From: Lachnospiraceae bacterium UBA7050
GTDB taxonomy: Bacteria; Bacillota; Clostridia; Lachnospirales; Lachnospiraceae
Length of the DNA: 45,689 nucleotides
Direction of reading: 5' to 3'
Assembly (NCBI GenBank): GCA_002493905.1
Contig: DLAJ01000038.1
Location: 3,398 to 49,086 of the forward strand
Shown here: positions 7,921 to 15,329 of the stretch, in pieces
Position numbering within the stretch: the stretch's first letter is position 1
How the letters are laid out: the number at the start of each line of letters is the position of its first letter
The notes under the pieces: model-generated
Database searches by the model: none
The model's input: the letters and a program-made list of their open reading frames with translations, nothing else
What the model was told of the DNA's origin: nothing
Position numbers and translations under genes: made by a program

Positions 7921-9657
7921 CTATTTCTGCTGTCCCGATATCAGCTCCATATGGTCTTCCCTGTATTTTTCCTGCATATCCAGAATCCGGCACTGTGCGG
8001 AAAGCTCCTCTTCAGTCAATATATCCGAAAACAAATCCTGTGACAGCCTCGCCGCTGCGGTTGTATAAAACCGATTTCCCCGAAAAAAATCACGCGTGTT
8101 ACTGAGTGCCGTCAATTCACCCTGAAACAGCATCCCACAACGGTTACTGACAGCAGCCGCAAGTTCAATATCATGTGTTACCATAAGAACTGAAACACCT
8201 GCCTGTGCAAGTGTGCGAAGCCTCTCGCCGATCACCTTCCTCGCCGCCGCGTCAAGTCCCTTAGTCGGTTCATCCAGCAAAAGCAGTTCAGGGGAACACG
8301 CAAGCACTTTTTCCCATGCCAGCAGCTGTTTTTCCCCGCCGCTTAGATCAAACGGATGAACATGCCGATATTTTGCGAGCCGGGCAGACGGCTGTGCGCC
8401 GACCAGTCGAAGCTCCTCCCCGACAGTATCCGCAGCAAACAGCGTTTCAATCTGCTGGGGCAGATAACTGACTCTTTGCGTCTGAACCTTTACACGTCCT
8501 CCTTCCGGTCTTAACAAACCCGCAAGCACATGCAGTAGCGTCGTTTTGCCGGAACCATTACTGCCGAGCAGGCTAACGATCTCCGCCCTTTTTATCTGCA
8601 GAGACACGTCACGTAGAATATCGCATGATCTTTTATAGTGAAAACGTACATGATGGCACTCGATGACAGCCTTTTCCTCTCTAACCTTATGCCTGCTTTC
8701 GCATACAGGCTGCTCTTTGCCCATACCGCCTGCCTGCATGCATCCTGCCTGCATGAGCTGATAACGTGCCAACAGCCACCGTCTGCCCTGTGTAACAGTG
8801 AGCGGGACTGCCTCATGCCGCTCCTTACCCGCTTCTGCCTCTGATTCTTCCGCTTCGGCAGTCAGCGTGCGGTACAGCCTGACCGGGCACGGCAGAGCCT
8901 CATACACCTGCTCTGTCTCTCTGACGCTTCTTGAAATCTGCTGCGGCGTCCCGTCGTGCAGAATCAAACCATTCTCCAACACTATGACCCTGTCCGATAC
9001 CGAAAGCGCCTCCTCCAGACGATGCTCCGCCAGTATGATCGTCATGCCGAGTTCCCGGTTCAGGCGCACGAGAATATTCATAAAGTTTTGGGCAGCGACC
9101 GGATCAAGCTGGGCTGTCGGTTCATCGAGCAGCAGAACCCTCGGCCGCATCACCATCACTGCCGCCAGATTCAAAAGCTGCTTCTGCCCTCCTGACAGCT
9201 CATCAACCGCCTTTTCATACCAATCATCAATTCCAAAATACGCCGAAATCTCTGCCGTGCGCCGCCTGATCTCCTCTGAAGGCACACCCATATTCTCCAT
9301 CCCGAATGCAAGTTCATGCCAGACTTTGTCCGTGACAGGCTGTTCATCGGGATTCTGCATGACAAATCCAATCTCCGCCGCTGTCTCGCCATATGCATAT
9401 TCCTCAAGCTGCCTGTCCCGGTAATAAACCATACCTTCCACCGTCCCTGCCGGCTGCAGTTCCTTTTTTAGCAGGCGCAGCAGCGTCGTCTTTCCACTGC
9501 CCGTCCCGCCGCACAGGGTCACAAAGCTGCCTTCCTCCACCTGAAAGGAACAATCGTGAAGAACCGGTTTCCCTTTTCCTGCCATATCCCCGCGCTGTGC
9601 GCTCATTTCGCAGTCCGGATATGCAAATGTCAAATGTTTGATCCGATACAGTTCCAT
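7921..9657 (-). CDS. Fused ECF ATPases (EcfA-EcfA' in one chain)
   Basis: This protein supplies the two ATP-binding subunits of an ECF transporter as a single 578 aa chain. The first ABC domain has Walker A GGTGSGKTTL, signature LSGGQKQLL and Walker B VLLLDEPTAQLDP. After a roughly 60-residue linker the second has GSNGSGKTTL, LSGGEKQLL and LLLLDEPTKGLD. Both domains look catalytically complete. The start MELYRIKHLTFAYPD at 9657 was chosen because GAGGGGGG lies seven nt upstream. An in-frame ATG 14 codons earlier has no ribosome binding site and would run into the end of ecfT. It sits between ecfT and the S component in the B12 operon. Confidence 0.93.
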   Translation of the reverse strand: MELYRIKHLTFAYPDCEMSAQRGDMAGKGKPVLHDCSFQVEEGSFVTLCGGTGSGKTTLLRLLKKELQPAGTVEGMVYYRDRQLEEYAYGETAAEIGFVMQNPDEQPVTDKVWHELAFGMENMGVPSEEIRRRTAEISAYFGIDDWYEKAVDELSGGQKQLLNLAAVMVMRPRVLLLDEPTAQLDPVAAQNFMNILVRLNRELGMTIILAEHRLEEALSVSDRVIVLENGLILHDGTPQQISRSVRETEQVYEALPCPVRLYRTLTAEAEESEAEAGKERHEAVPLTVTQGRRWLLARYQLMQAGCMQAGGMGKEQPVCESRHKVREEKAVIECHHVRFHYKRSCDILRDVSLQIKRAEIVSLLGSNGSGKTTLLHVLAGLLRPEGGRVKVQTQRVSYLPQQIETLFAADTVGEELRLVGAQPSARLAKYRHVHPFDLSGGEKQLLAWEKVLACSPELLLLDEPTKGLDAAARKVIGERLRTLAQAGVSVLMVTHDIELAAAVSNRCGMLFQGELTALSNTRDFFRGNRFYTTAAARLSQDLFSDILTEEELSAQCRILDMQEKYREDHMELISGQQK

Positions 9658-9699
9658 TTCTTCACCCCCCTCTGTGCGGTTAAATTCCATTCCTTGCAA

Positions 9700-10590
9700 T
9701 CATCTGTTCCTGCCTGCTGCGTGATTTTTGATCCGTGCAGCAGCCATCAGAAATGGCAGAGACAGACAGATTACAGCATAGCAGACATAGGCTGTCATAC
9801 TTTCCGTGCCAAGCGGCAGTGCATCTGTAATAGGATAAAATTGCATGGCTGCCTTTCCGCGTTTTATAAAAATAACAGTCGTTACCGCCAATACCGCAAT
9901 TGCGGTACACAAGGCGGCATCCGTCCTTTTGAAGCGCTGTCTGTGATATTGTGTGCGCCTGCAGGTTCCATACCCGCGTGCCTGCATGGAGTCCGCCGTA
10001 TGCATGGAATGTTCAAACGCCCATGTCGTTGCCGCCGCAAATACTTTCAGATTTCCTTTCAGTCTGTCAAGCAGGGCATTCTCCCGATATAGACCCAGAA
10101 GCCTCTGCTGCTCCTTCGTTTTCTCCATCTGGCGTACATACATCGGCAGAAACCGCAGCGTCATAGAGCAGACGAGCGCCGCTTTGGGCGATACAGCGCC
10201 AAGCAGACACTGCACCCTGTCTCCGGTAAAAATTCCGGGAAGGCTTAAGCACCACAGGAACACGCTTCCGAGCATGGATGACATGCACAGACCGTAGCGT
10301 ACCGCCTCAAGCGTAATCCGGTTTCCATTCAGATAAAAAAGCACCGTCACACCATTATGATAGAACAGCGGATTGACCGCGGCCATGACCAGACAGAAAC
10401 ATAAAAAAACAGGAATGCGCTGCCAGACAATATGCTCAGAAACCATCCACAAAAAGATACCTGCGCCCAACAGGGAACAGCCCTGCATGACCGGATTCAT
10501 GCAGAACATGGCAATCCCCATGGACACCGATATATAACATAAGATTGTGACCGGATGAAGCCGCATAAGCAGCCGTTGATTCTCAGACAT
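9700..10590 (-). CDS. ECF transporter transmembrane component EcfT
   Basis: EcfT couples ATP hydrolysis by the EcfA domains to toppling of the S component. The 296 aa product has several hydrophobic spans and the family coupling-helix signature in ADSMQARGYG (an A-x-x-x-R-G motif) at about residues 203-212. A cytoplasmic region (RFLPMYVRQMEKTKEQQRLLG) includes a helix of the type that contacts the ATPases. The start follows GGAG with five to six nt spacing. It lies 17 nt after the transcobalamin-like gene and 42 nt before the ecfAA' start, consistent with one transcript. A second Ala-Arg-Gly-type coupling motif is not obvious. Confidence 0.9.
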   Translation of the reverse strand: MSENQRLLMRLHPVTILCYISVSMGIAMFCMNPVMQGCSLLGAGIFLWMVSEHIVWQRIPVFLCFCLVMAAVNPLFYHNGVTVLFYLNGNRITLEAVRYGLCMSSMLGSVFLWCLSLPGIFTGDRVQCLLGAVSPKAALVCSMTLRFLPMYVRQMEKTKEQQRLLGLYRENALLDRLKGNLKVFAAATTWAFEHSMHTADSMQARGYGTCRRTQYHRQRFKRTDAALCTAIAVLAVTTVIFIKRGKAAMQFYPITDALPLGTESMTAYVCYAVICLSLPFLMAAARIKNHAAGRNR

Positions 10591-10607
10591 GTTTTCTCCA
10601 TTCCGGG

Positions 10608-12452
10608 CTAAGTCCCATCCGTACCATGCGATTCTGTTATGATATCTCTGCCGAGTTCGGTCGTATAATACCAGCCAATCTTATCCCCTTCCGCAACCCG
10701 GTATGAACCGCAGCCTGTGTCAGGAGCCTCTCCGTTCACCACAAAAACCCAGCCTGACAGTTCTCCAAAATCATATTCATAAAGATACGAAATTCCCTCG
10801 ATATAGGCAAATTCATCGCCGGCAGCCGTTCCTTCATATTCTATCGGAATCCCATAAATTCTTGCCGCCTCCTTAAGCGCATCAAAAGCACTTGCGCCCT
10901 CGCTGACAGAAATCTCTGTCTCTGCCATAATTACGCCGTCCGCAGGAAGGTAATCCCGGCTGCCCGCAACCGTATCACAGTTGATTTCCACAGATACCGT
11001 GATTCTGTTTCCGCCATGGGATTCCTGCCCCTTGCGACGATAGTCTTCCTTTGTCTGTATACGGACCAGCCAGACCGCCGACACGGCAAGCAGCGTGACA
11101 AGCACAATTCCGCACAGACGCCGGCGATGATATTTGCGGGCAAAACAAAGATAAGCAAGATAACCGCAGTCCACAGCCAGAATCAGCAGAAGAAGCGCCC
11201 AGCGCAGATTCATACCGGAAAAAACATCTGCTTTCCTTGTAGAAGCCTCCGTCCTTCCATCCGGTCCGGCATCCTCCGGTTCTGCTGTTTCCTGCTGACC
11301 CGCCTCATGATCTGTACTGATAGGAAGCCTTTCATCGTGCATAAAATCAAATAGAAAGCTTTTTTGCTGCTCCCTCCGTTCAAGCGCAGACAGAGCAGCA
11401 AATACCTGTGAAGATGTCATATCGTTCGACGCAGTCCCCACTGTATGGGCAAAACCGCCATCCACATTCCGGTAACGGGAAAGCCCGTCCGACAAAGTAA
11501 CACCGTTCTTGATAAAAGCCTCATCCGACCATGCATCACGTCCCAGCGCGCAGAGAGCCAGAATGACCTGCGACGTACTCTCTGCATTGGGTATGCCTCT
11601 GCTTTCATAATCTCCTGTTTCCAGCTGTCTTTCCGACAAAAAAGCAAGCGCCCGCTCAACTGCATCAATCAGTCTGTCCTCATCTTCTCCCGCCGGCATG
11701 TTCTGCACACCGGCCCACGGGCCCTGCACATTCTTAAGCGCGTTCTGGTAATGCGGCGCAAGCACCTGCAGCGTCATCGCTGTGACATCGACATCCCCTT
11801 CGGCTCCCATGACGGCAAAACCGCCATCTGAAAGCTGACCGGACAGAATTTCTGCTATCAGAGCCTCCCTCGTCCATGCTCCTGCTGTTCCCTGCTCTTC
11901 CGTCCCATCCATCACAAGAAGTCCGTAAAGGCAGGACATAAATCCCTGCGTTCCAATCGTCTCTGACAATCTGCCTTCCGTTAAAGGAACTTCAGCTCCC
12001 ATAGCAGTTAGTGTTACGGCTGATTTTTGCAGGGCCATGTCCCCCAGCCCCTCTTCTATAACCGCCTGTTGCAAGCTCATTATGTAACTTGTGTAATTAT
12101 AATCCGGCATGACGCCGTACAGACCTGTCACATAGGTCTGTACCGTTCCGTTTTCTGCACGCTTGGCATAGATGGCGTCCAGAAGCTCCTGTGCATCGGA
12201 AACACCATATTCTTCATACTGCCACGAAAGAATATCGTCCATGGTCTGCCGGAGCGAATCAGGTGTTATTGAATTCAGTCTGTGCCCGTTTTGTAAAACA
12301 GATACACATCCCATCACGCCGCCTGCACAAAGGAACAGGCACATTAGCGTCAAAATAACACCCATTATGATTCTTTTTTGATCTGTATGTACCTTCATGT
12401 CCCTTTCACTGTTCATCCTTCTACATTCCTGATTCTCATGCCTAAACCGCAT
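10608..12452 (-). CDS. Transcobalamin-like membrane protein: alpha6/alpha6-type lobe, TM hairpin, DUF4430 lobe
   Basis: The 614 aa product joins the two parts that make up animal transcobalamin and intrinsic factor. Residues about 27-48 form a signal anchor. Residues about 60-360 have terpenoid-cyclase-like helical repeats with recurring GGFA or GDYES turns followed by amphipathic helices (GGFAVMGAEGDVDVTAMTLQ, GGFAHTVGTASNDMTSSQ). A charged linker leads to two membrane spans (about 416-436 and 446-464) separated by the basic loop ARKYHRRR. Residues about 505-598 form a DUF4430 domain (GWVFVVNGEAPDTGCGSY). Topology predicts both lobes outside with the hairpin between them. ATG overlaps the previous stop (TAATG) and follows GAGG. 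The role is inferred as capture of cobalamin for the ECF transporter. No cobalamin-contact residue was verified. Confidence 0.82.
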   Translation of the reverse strand: MRFRHENQECRRMNSERDMKVHTDQKRIIMGVILTLMCLFLCAGGVMGCVSVLQNGHRLNSITPDSLRQTMDDILSWQYEEYGVSDAQELLDAIYAKRAENGTVQTYVTGLYGVMPDYNYTSYIMSLQQAVIEEGLGDMALQKSAVTLTAMGAEVPLTEGRLSETIGTQGFMSCLYGLLVMDGTEEQGTAGAWTREALIAEILSGQLSDGGFAVMGAEGDVDVTAMTLQVLAPHYQNALKNVQGPWAGVQNMPAGEDEDRLIDAVERALAFLSERQLETGDYESRGIPNAESTSQVILALCALGRDAWSDEAFIKNGVTLSDGLSRYRNVDGGFAHTVGTASNDMTSSQVFAALSALERREQQKSFLFDFMHDERLPISTDHEAGQQETAEPEDAGPDGRTEASTRKADVFSGMNLRWALLLLILAVDCGYLAYLCFARKYHRRRLCGIVLVTLLAVSAVWLVRIQTKEDYRRKGQESHGGNRITVSVEINCDTVAGSRDYLPADGVIMAETEISVSEGASAFDALKEAARIYGIPIEYEGTAAGDEFAYIEGISYLYEYDFGELSGWVFVVNGEAPDTGCGSYRVAEGDKIGWYYTTELGRDIITESHGTDGT

Positions 12453-12862
12453 TACTGTGCCTCATATACCTCATATGCCAGACGGTAGGTATCTCCGTCG
12501 GCGACAGGCTGTGACTCCACGCCAAACGAGCCGTACTCACCATTTACATACAGTGACCAATAGGCACCGTCCTTGTCGTAGTCCGCAGTAACCCCGTTGA
12601 CCGCCGTTATGTAATAACCGTAGTCGGACTCATAACCGTCCAGTGTCAGTCCGTCGATTTCAAGCAGCGCATCATACAATACCTCTGCGTCGGTGGAGGA
12701 CTCATAGCTTTTCACATCACCCTGATCATCCAAAACCTCCACTGTAATGTGATACTTTCCATCCTTGCTGCCGCCGCACGCAGCAAGCGCGCCTGCCAGT
12801 ACGGTCAATGCAAGCAGCACCGCCGTCTTTCTTACCCATGTCTTCCATCCTGTTCTGTTCAT
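12452..12862 (-). CDS. DUF4430 lipoprotein, probable cobalamin-binding accessory
   Basis: The 136 aa product has a lipoprotein signal peptide (TAVLLALTVLAGALAACGG, Cys at about 29) and a single DUF4430 domain of about 95 residues. That domain has the family pattern: two N-terminal strands, an A-L-L-E helix, then GYYITAVNGV and AYWSLYVNGEYGSFGVES. DUF4430 is the fold of the C-terminal beta lobe of transcobalamin. As the first gene after the cobalamin riboswitch, it is likely a surface vitamin-binding or handover protein. A strong AAGGAGGAG site precedes the ATG. The stop overlaps the start of the next gene, so the two are probably translationally coupled. Confidence 0.88.
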   Translation of the reverse strand: MNRTGWKTWVRKTAVLLALTVLAGALAACGGSKDGKYHITVEVLDDQGDVKSYESSTDAEVLYDALLEIDGLTLDGYESDYGYYITAVNGVTADYDKDGAYWSLYVNGEYGSFGVESQPVADGDTYRLAYEVYEAQ

Positions 12863-12886
12863 TTCTTTTCTCCTCCTTTGATATGC

Positions 12887-12929
12887 AAAAAAATCGTGTT
12901 CTCAGCATTGATCATACCGAAAACACGAT
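12887..12929 (-). terminator. Intrinsic terminator in the B12 leader (expression platform)
   Basis: On the minus strand an 11 bp stem (12919-12929 with 12893-12903, one G-U pair) with a 15 nt loop is followed directly by seven Ts. It lies downstream of the cobalamin aptamer and before the ribosome binding site of the DUF4430 gene. This is where a transcription-terminating riboswitch would stop when ligand is bound. Confidence 0.85.
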
Positions 12930-13049
12930 CATCTCCACATAACAAGGCAAACCACGTCCGCCTTCTTTTCACAGCCATGATTTTCACTGCAATGTCCGGC
13001 TTTGGACCTGATTTTCATGCGTCGTTTTCGGTTCCGGCAAAAACAACTG

Positions 13050-13215
13050 TATATGTCCATGTATCTGACTAAACCGTCTTCCCCTTGATTTGGAAACGGT
13101 ATCACAGTGACCGACTCGCCGGGCTTTCCACCCGATTCCATGTTTCTTTCATGCGCCGCTGACCGGGTGAAAAGGAACCGCCCGCAAGTCCTGCATTCTC
13201 CCTTTGTCCCGCATA
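13050..13215 (-). promoter_or_regulatory. Cobalamin (B12) riboswitch
   Basis: Reading the minus strand, conserved cobalamin-riboswitch landmarks occur in order. They are a GGTTCC segment near 13180, GGAATCGGGTGGAAAGCCCG near 13120-13140, the core GGTCACTGTGAT (13101-13114), and a B12-box-like AGTCAGATACATGG (13057-13070). The canonical forms are GGGAA..GGTG..A..CC, CCACTGT and GTCAGRAGAC..; the last is matched only partly. Boundaries are approximate. The aptamer is followed by an intrinsic terminator and then by genes for a transcobalamin-like ECF system, which independently supports the call. High B12 would be expected to switch the operon off. Confidence 0.88.
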
Positions 13216-13227
13216 ACGCATGTCGGA

Positions 13228-13256
13228 TACATATACATTCTTATTGATATTGACAA
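13228..13256 (-). promoter_or_regulatory. Predicted promoter of the B12 uptake operon
   Basis: On the minus strand TTGTCA (13251-13256) and TATGTA (13228-13233) are separated by 17 bp. They lie just upstream of the cobalamin aptamer, giving a leader of about 350 nt before the first gene. Confidence 0.65.
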
Positions 13257-13262
13257 TGCTTC

Positions 13263-13294
13263 AAAACAGATAAAGAATAACATATCTTTTCTGT
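13263..13294 (-). terminator. Possible terminator after recO
   Basis: An AT-rich stem on the minus strand (13285-13294 with 13266-13276, one bulge) is followed by four Ts, eight nt after the recO stop. It is weak, but its place between recO and the B12 operon promoter fits. Confidence 0.4.
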
Positions 13295-13302
13295 CTTGCC
13301 AA

Positions 13303-13965
13303 CTATAAAATCATTCCAAGCTCTTTCAGCACTTCAAGACTCTTAAAGTGCCGGTCTATGTACCGCCTCCGATAGCCGTCCATCATCGCTGCATATTCAT
13401 TTAGAACTTCCTCTTTTAATGTAAACGTATACAGCTTTTCGATACTGCTCGCCGTGACATAATCAACCGTATACACCGTTGCCTCCAGATAGTCCCTGCC
13501 GTCATCCGGCACTCCCGGAAATTCTCCGTTTACTACCATCGATTTCTGTTCAAAGACATAGCGCACGAGCCTGCGCGGAAGCGTCTTCTTACACAATGCC
13601 TTCAACGACTGAAATAACAGTTTCAGCATCTCCCTCTCATCATTATTTTCCCTCGTATAATAATCCGCCAGTTCAAGAAAATACATTCCGTAATACGCGC
13701 CCTCAACATCCATACGCAGTTCTTCAAAATAGTGGCTGATCGACGCCTCTGATAAATTATAAGAGTTTCTTGACTCATAAAGCTTAAATTCTCCAAAACA
13801 AAACGGATTCGCCGCCGCCAAAAGACGGTTATTCTGTCTTCTCGCGCCCCTTGCATACGCTGTGATCTTGCCGCGCTCTTTTGTCAGGATGCATAGATGC
13901 CTGTCATACTCCCCCACGGGAATCGTCTTCAGCACCATCCCCGTGACTGTCACAAAATCCTGCAT
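13303..13965 (-). CDS. recO: DNA repair protein RecO
   Basis: RecO helps RecR and RecF load RecA at gaps and anneals single strands. The 220 aa product opens with the family pattern TVTGMVLKTIPVGEYDRHLC and ILTKERGKITAYARGARRQNNRL, an N-terminal OB fold, followed by the helical domain (YYGMYFLELADYYTRENNDERE). It is somewhat shorter than the usual 240-260 aa. The Cys pairs that bind zinc in many RecO proteins are not present in the C-terminal half. Only the start at 13965 gives the normal spacing before GMVL, although its ribosome binding site (GGGAG, 11 nt away) is mediocre. It lies downstream of era and a yqzL-like gene, a common arrangement in Bacillota. Confidence 0.92.
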   Translation of the reverse strand: MQDFVTVTGMVLKTIPVGEYDRHLCILTKERGKITAYARGARRQNNRLLAAANPFCFGEFKLYESRNSYNLSEASISHYFEELRMDVEGAYYGMYFLELADYYTRENNDEREMLKLLFQSLKALCKKTLPRRLVRYVFEQKSMVVNGEFPGVPDDGRDYLEATVYTVDYVTASSIEKLYTFTLKEEVLNEYAAMMDGYRRRYIDRHFKSLEVLKELGMIL

Positions 13966-14086
13966 ATTCTGTCATTCTCCCGTCTCTCACAGTCCCCTGT
14001 TCCCTGCTTCTGACATCGCAGAATCCCAAATAATCCTGCACGCTTCCACTCTCTGCAAACCGATTCCAGTATTCGTCCTGCTTCAT
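13904..14086 (-). CDS. YqzL-like small protein, overlapping recO
   Basis: The 60 aa frame starts MKQDEYWNRFAESGSVQDYLGF. This matches the YqzL pattern of Bacillota (an aromatic residue, W-x-x-F-x-x-[ST]-G-x-[IV]-x-x-Y-L) found between era and recO. A GGGGG-type ribosome binding site lies about 8 nt upstream. The C-terminal third is extended and runs about 60 nt into recO in another frame, so the true product may be unusually long, or its tail may have arisen by loss of an earlier stop. Function is unknown. Confidence 0.5.
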   Translation of the reverse strand: MKQDEYWNRFAESGSVQDYLGFCDVRSREQGTVRDGRMTEYAGFCDSHGDGAEDDSRGGV

Positions 14087-14234
14087 CCCTGCGCCCCCGT
14101 TGTCCCCATTTATGTCCTTCAACGGACACAATGTTATCGTGCGCAGTTTTTGTTTTTCTATGCGGAAATGCAGGCCTTTTTAACGTATTAAAAGCATGAA
14201 TCCGGCGGAAATCTTTTTGCTTTCATGCAAACTT

Positions 14235-15140
14235 TTACTCAGTCTCTTCCCGCCTGTAGCCAAAGTTATTAAGCAGATAATCACTGTCCCGCCAATCTTT
14301 TTTTACTTTCACCCAAAGCTTTAAATTGACCTTGCGTCCCAGCATATCTTCTATGCCGATACGCGCCTGTGAGCCGATCTTTTTGAGCATGACGCCGCCT
14401 TTTCCAATGATCATTCCTTTGTGGGAATCCCTCTCGCACACGATCGTCGCCTGAATTTCCGTGATCTTTGCCTGCCGCTTCATGCTCTCAATCGTGACGG
14501 CAATGCCATGGGGCAGCTCCTCATCGAGCATGCGCAGCGCCTGTTCTCTGATCAGTTCCGCCACAATCTGGCGTTCGGGCTGGTCGGTCACGGTATCTTC
14601 ATCATAGAATGCAGGTCCATACGGAAGATATTGAATGATACAGGAAAGCAGTTCATCCGTATTGGTATTCCGGAATGCCGACACCGGTACGATTTCCGCA
14701 AAATTCATCTGCTTCCGATACCTGTCAACGACCGCAAACAGATCATCCTTTTTGATCGTATCAATCTTATTGATAACAAGGATTACAGGTGTCTTCGTCT
14801 GCTTCAGCTGATCGATGATATGCTGTTCCCCCGCGCCAATATAAACGGACGGTTCCACAAGAAACAGAATGACATCTGCATCCGAAAGCGTCTGTTCCGC
14901 GGTGCGCACCATATAAGTACCCAGCTTATTTTTTGCTTTATGGATTCCGGGCGTGTCCAAAAAAACAATCTGCGCCCGTTCACTCGTATAGACAGTCCGT
15001 ATCCGGTTACGCGTCGTCTGCGGCTTGTTCGACGTAATCGCTATTTTTTGTCCGATCAGCGTATTCATCAATGTGGATTTGCCGACATTCGGGCGTCCGA
15101 TCAGCGCCGCAAATCCGGATTTATATTTTGGTGTGTCCAT
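14235..15140 (-). CDS. era: GTPase Era
   Basis: Era binds the 3' end of 16S rRNA and assists assembly of the small ribosomal subunit. The 301 aa product has all GTPase motifs: G1 GRPNVGKST, G2 region NKPQTTRNRI, G3 DTPGIHKAK, and G4 NKID at about 124-127. A C-terminal KH domain has GKGGVMLKKIGSQARIGIE. Length is typical. It begins MDTPKYKSGFAALIGRP. The ribosome binding site is GAGAGA-like and weak. The gene lies between an M16C peptidase and the yqzL-recO pair, all on the same strand. Confidence 0.96.
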   Translation of the reverse strand: MDTPKYKSGFAALIGRPNVGKSTLMNTLIGQKIAITSNKPQTTRNRIRTVYTSERAQIVFLDTPGIHKAKNKLGTYMVRTAEQTLSDADVILFLVEPSVYIGAGEQHIIDQLKQTKTPVILVINKIDTIKKDDLFAVVDRYRKQMNFAEIVPVSAFRNTNTDELLSCIIQYLPYGPAFYDEDTVTDQPERQIVAELIREQALRMLDEELPHGIAVTIESMKRQAKITEIQATIVCERDSHKGMIIGKGGVMLKKIGSQARIGIEDMLGRKVNLKLWVKVKKDWRDSDYLLNNFGYRREETE

Positions 15141-15201
15141 CCTTATCTCTCTCTTCTTTTTAAGTTATGATTGTACCTGCATCATAGCAGTTTTCTACAG
15201 G

Positions 15202-15265
15202 AACAGCAGGCTTTATGCGGGTGCATAAATGTACTATATACATGCACTGCATAAAACCTGCCGTT
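15202..15265. repeat. Long imperfect palindrome between the M16C peptidase gene and era
   Basis: Arms of 17 bp (15202-15218 and 15249-15265) match at 15 positions. An inner 6 bp pair (GTGCAT, ATGCAC) and a short TA-rich centre extend the symmetry. There is no T-run on either side, so it is not a canonical terminator. It may be an mRNA-processing or transcript-end hairpin, a dyad operator or a small repeat element. Confidence 0.6.
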
Positions 15266-15329
15266 AAAATTTCTGCCGCTGCCCGGACAGCTTCCCAACT
15301 TATTCAATCTGAATTGTTTCTATTCTGCA

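Noticed and set aside
8798..9424. Ser/Arg-rich plus-strand frame opposite the ECF ATPase gene
   Set aside because: Low-complexity composition typical of antisense reading, with no ribosome binding site. The ABC motifs are on the minus strand.
12929..13141. Small minus-strand frame within the B12 leader
   Set aside because: It coincides with the riboswitch aptamer and its expression platform, which explain the sequence.
14421..15170. Plus-strand open frame opposite era
   Set aside because: It mirrors the era codons and has no family resemblance. Era is unmistakable on the other strand.
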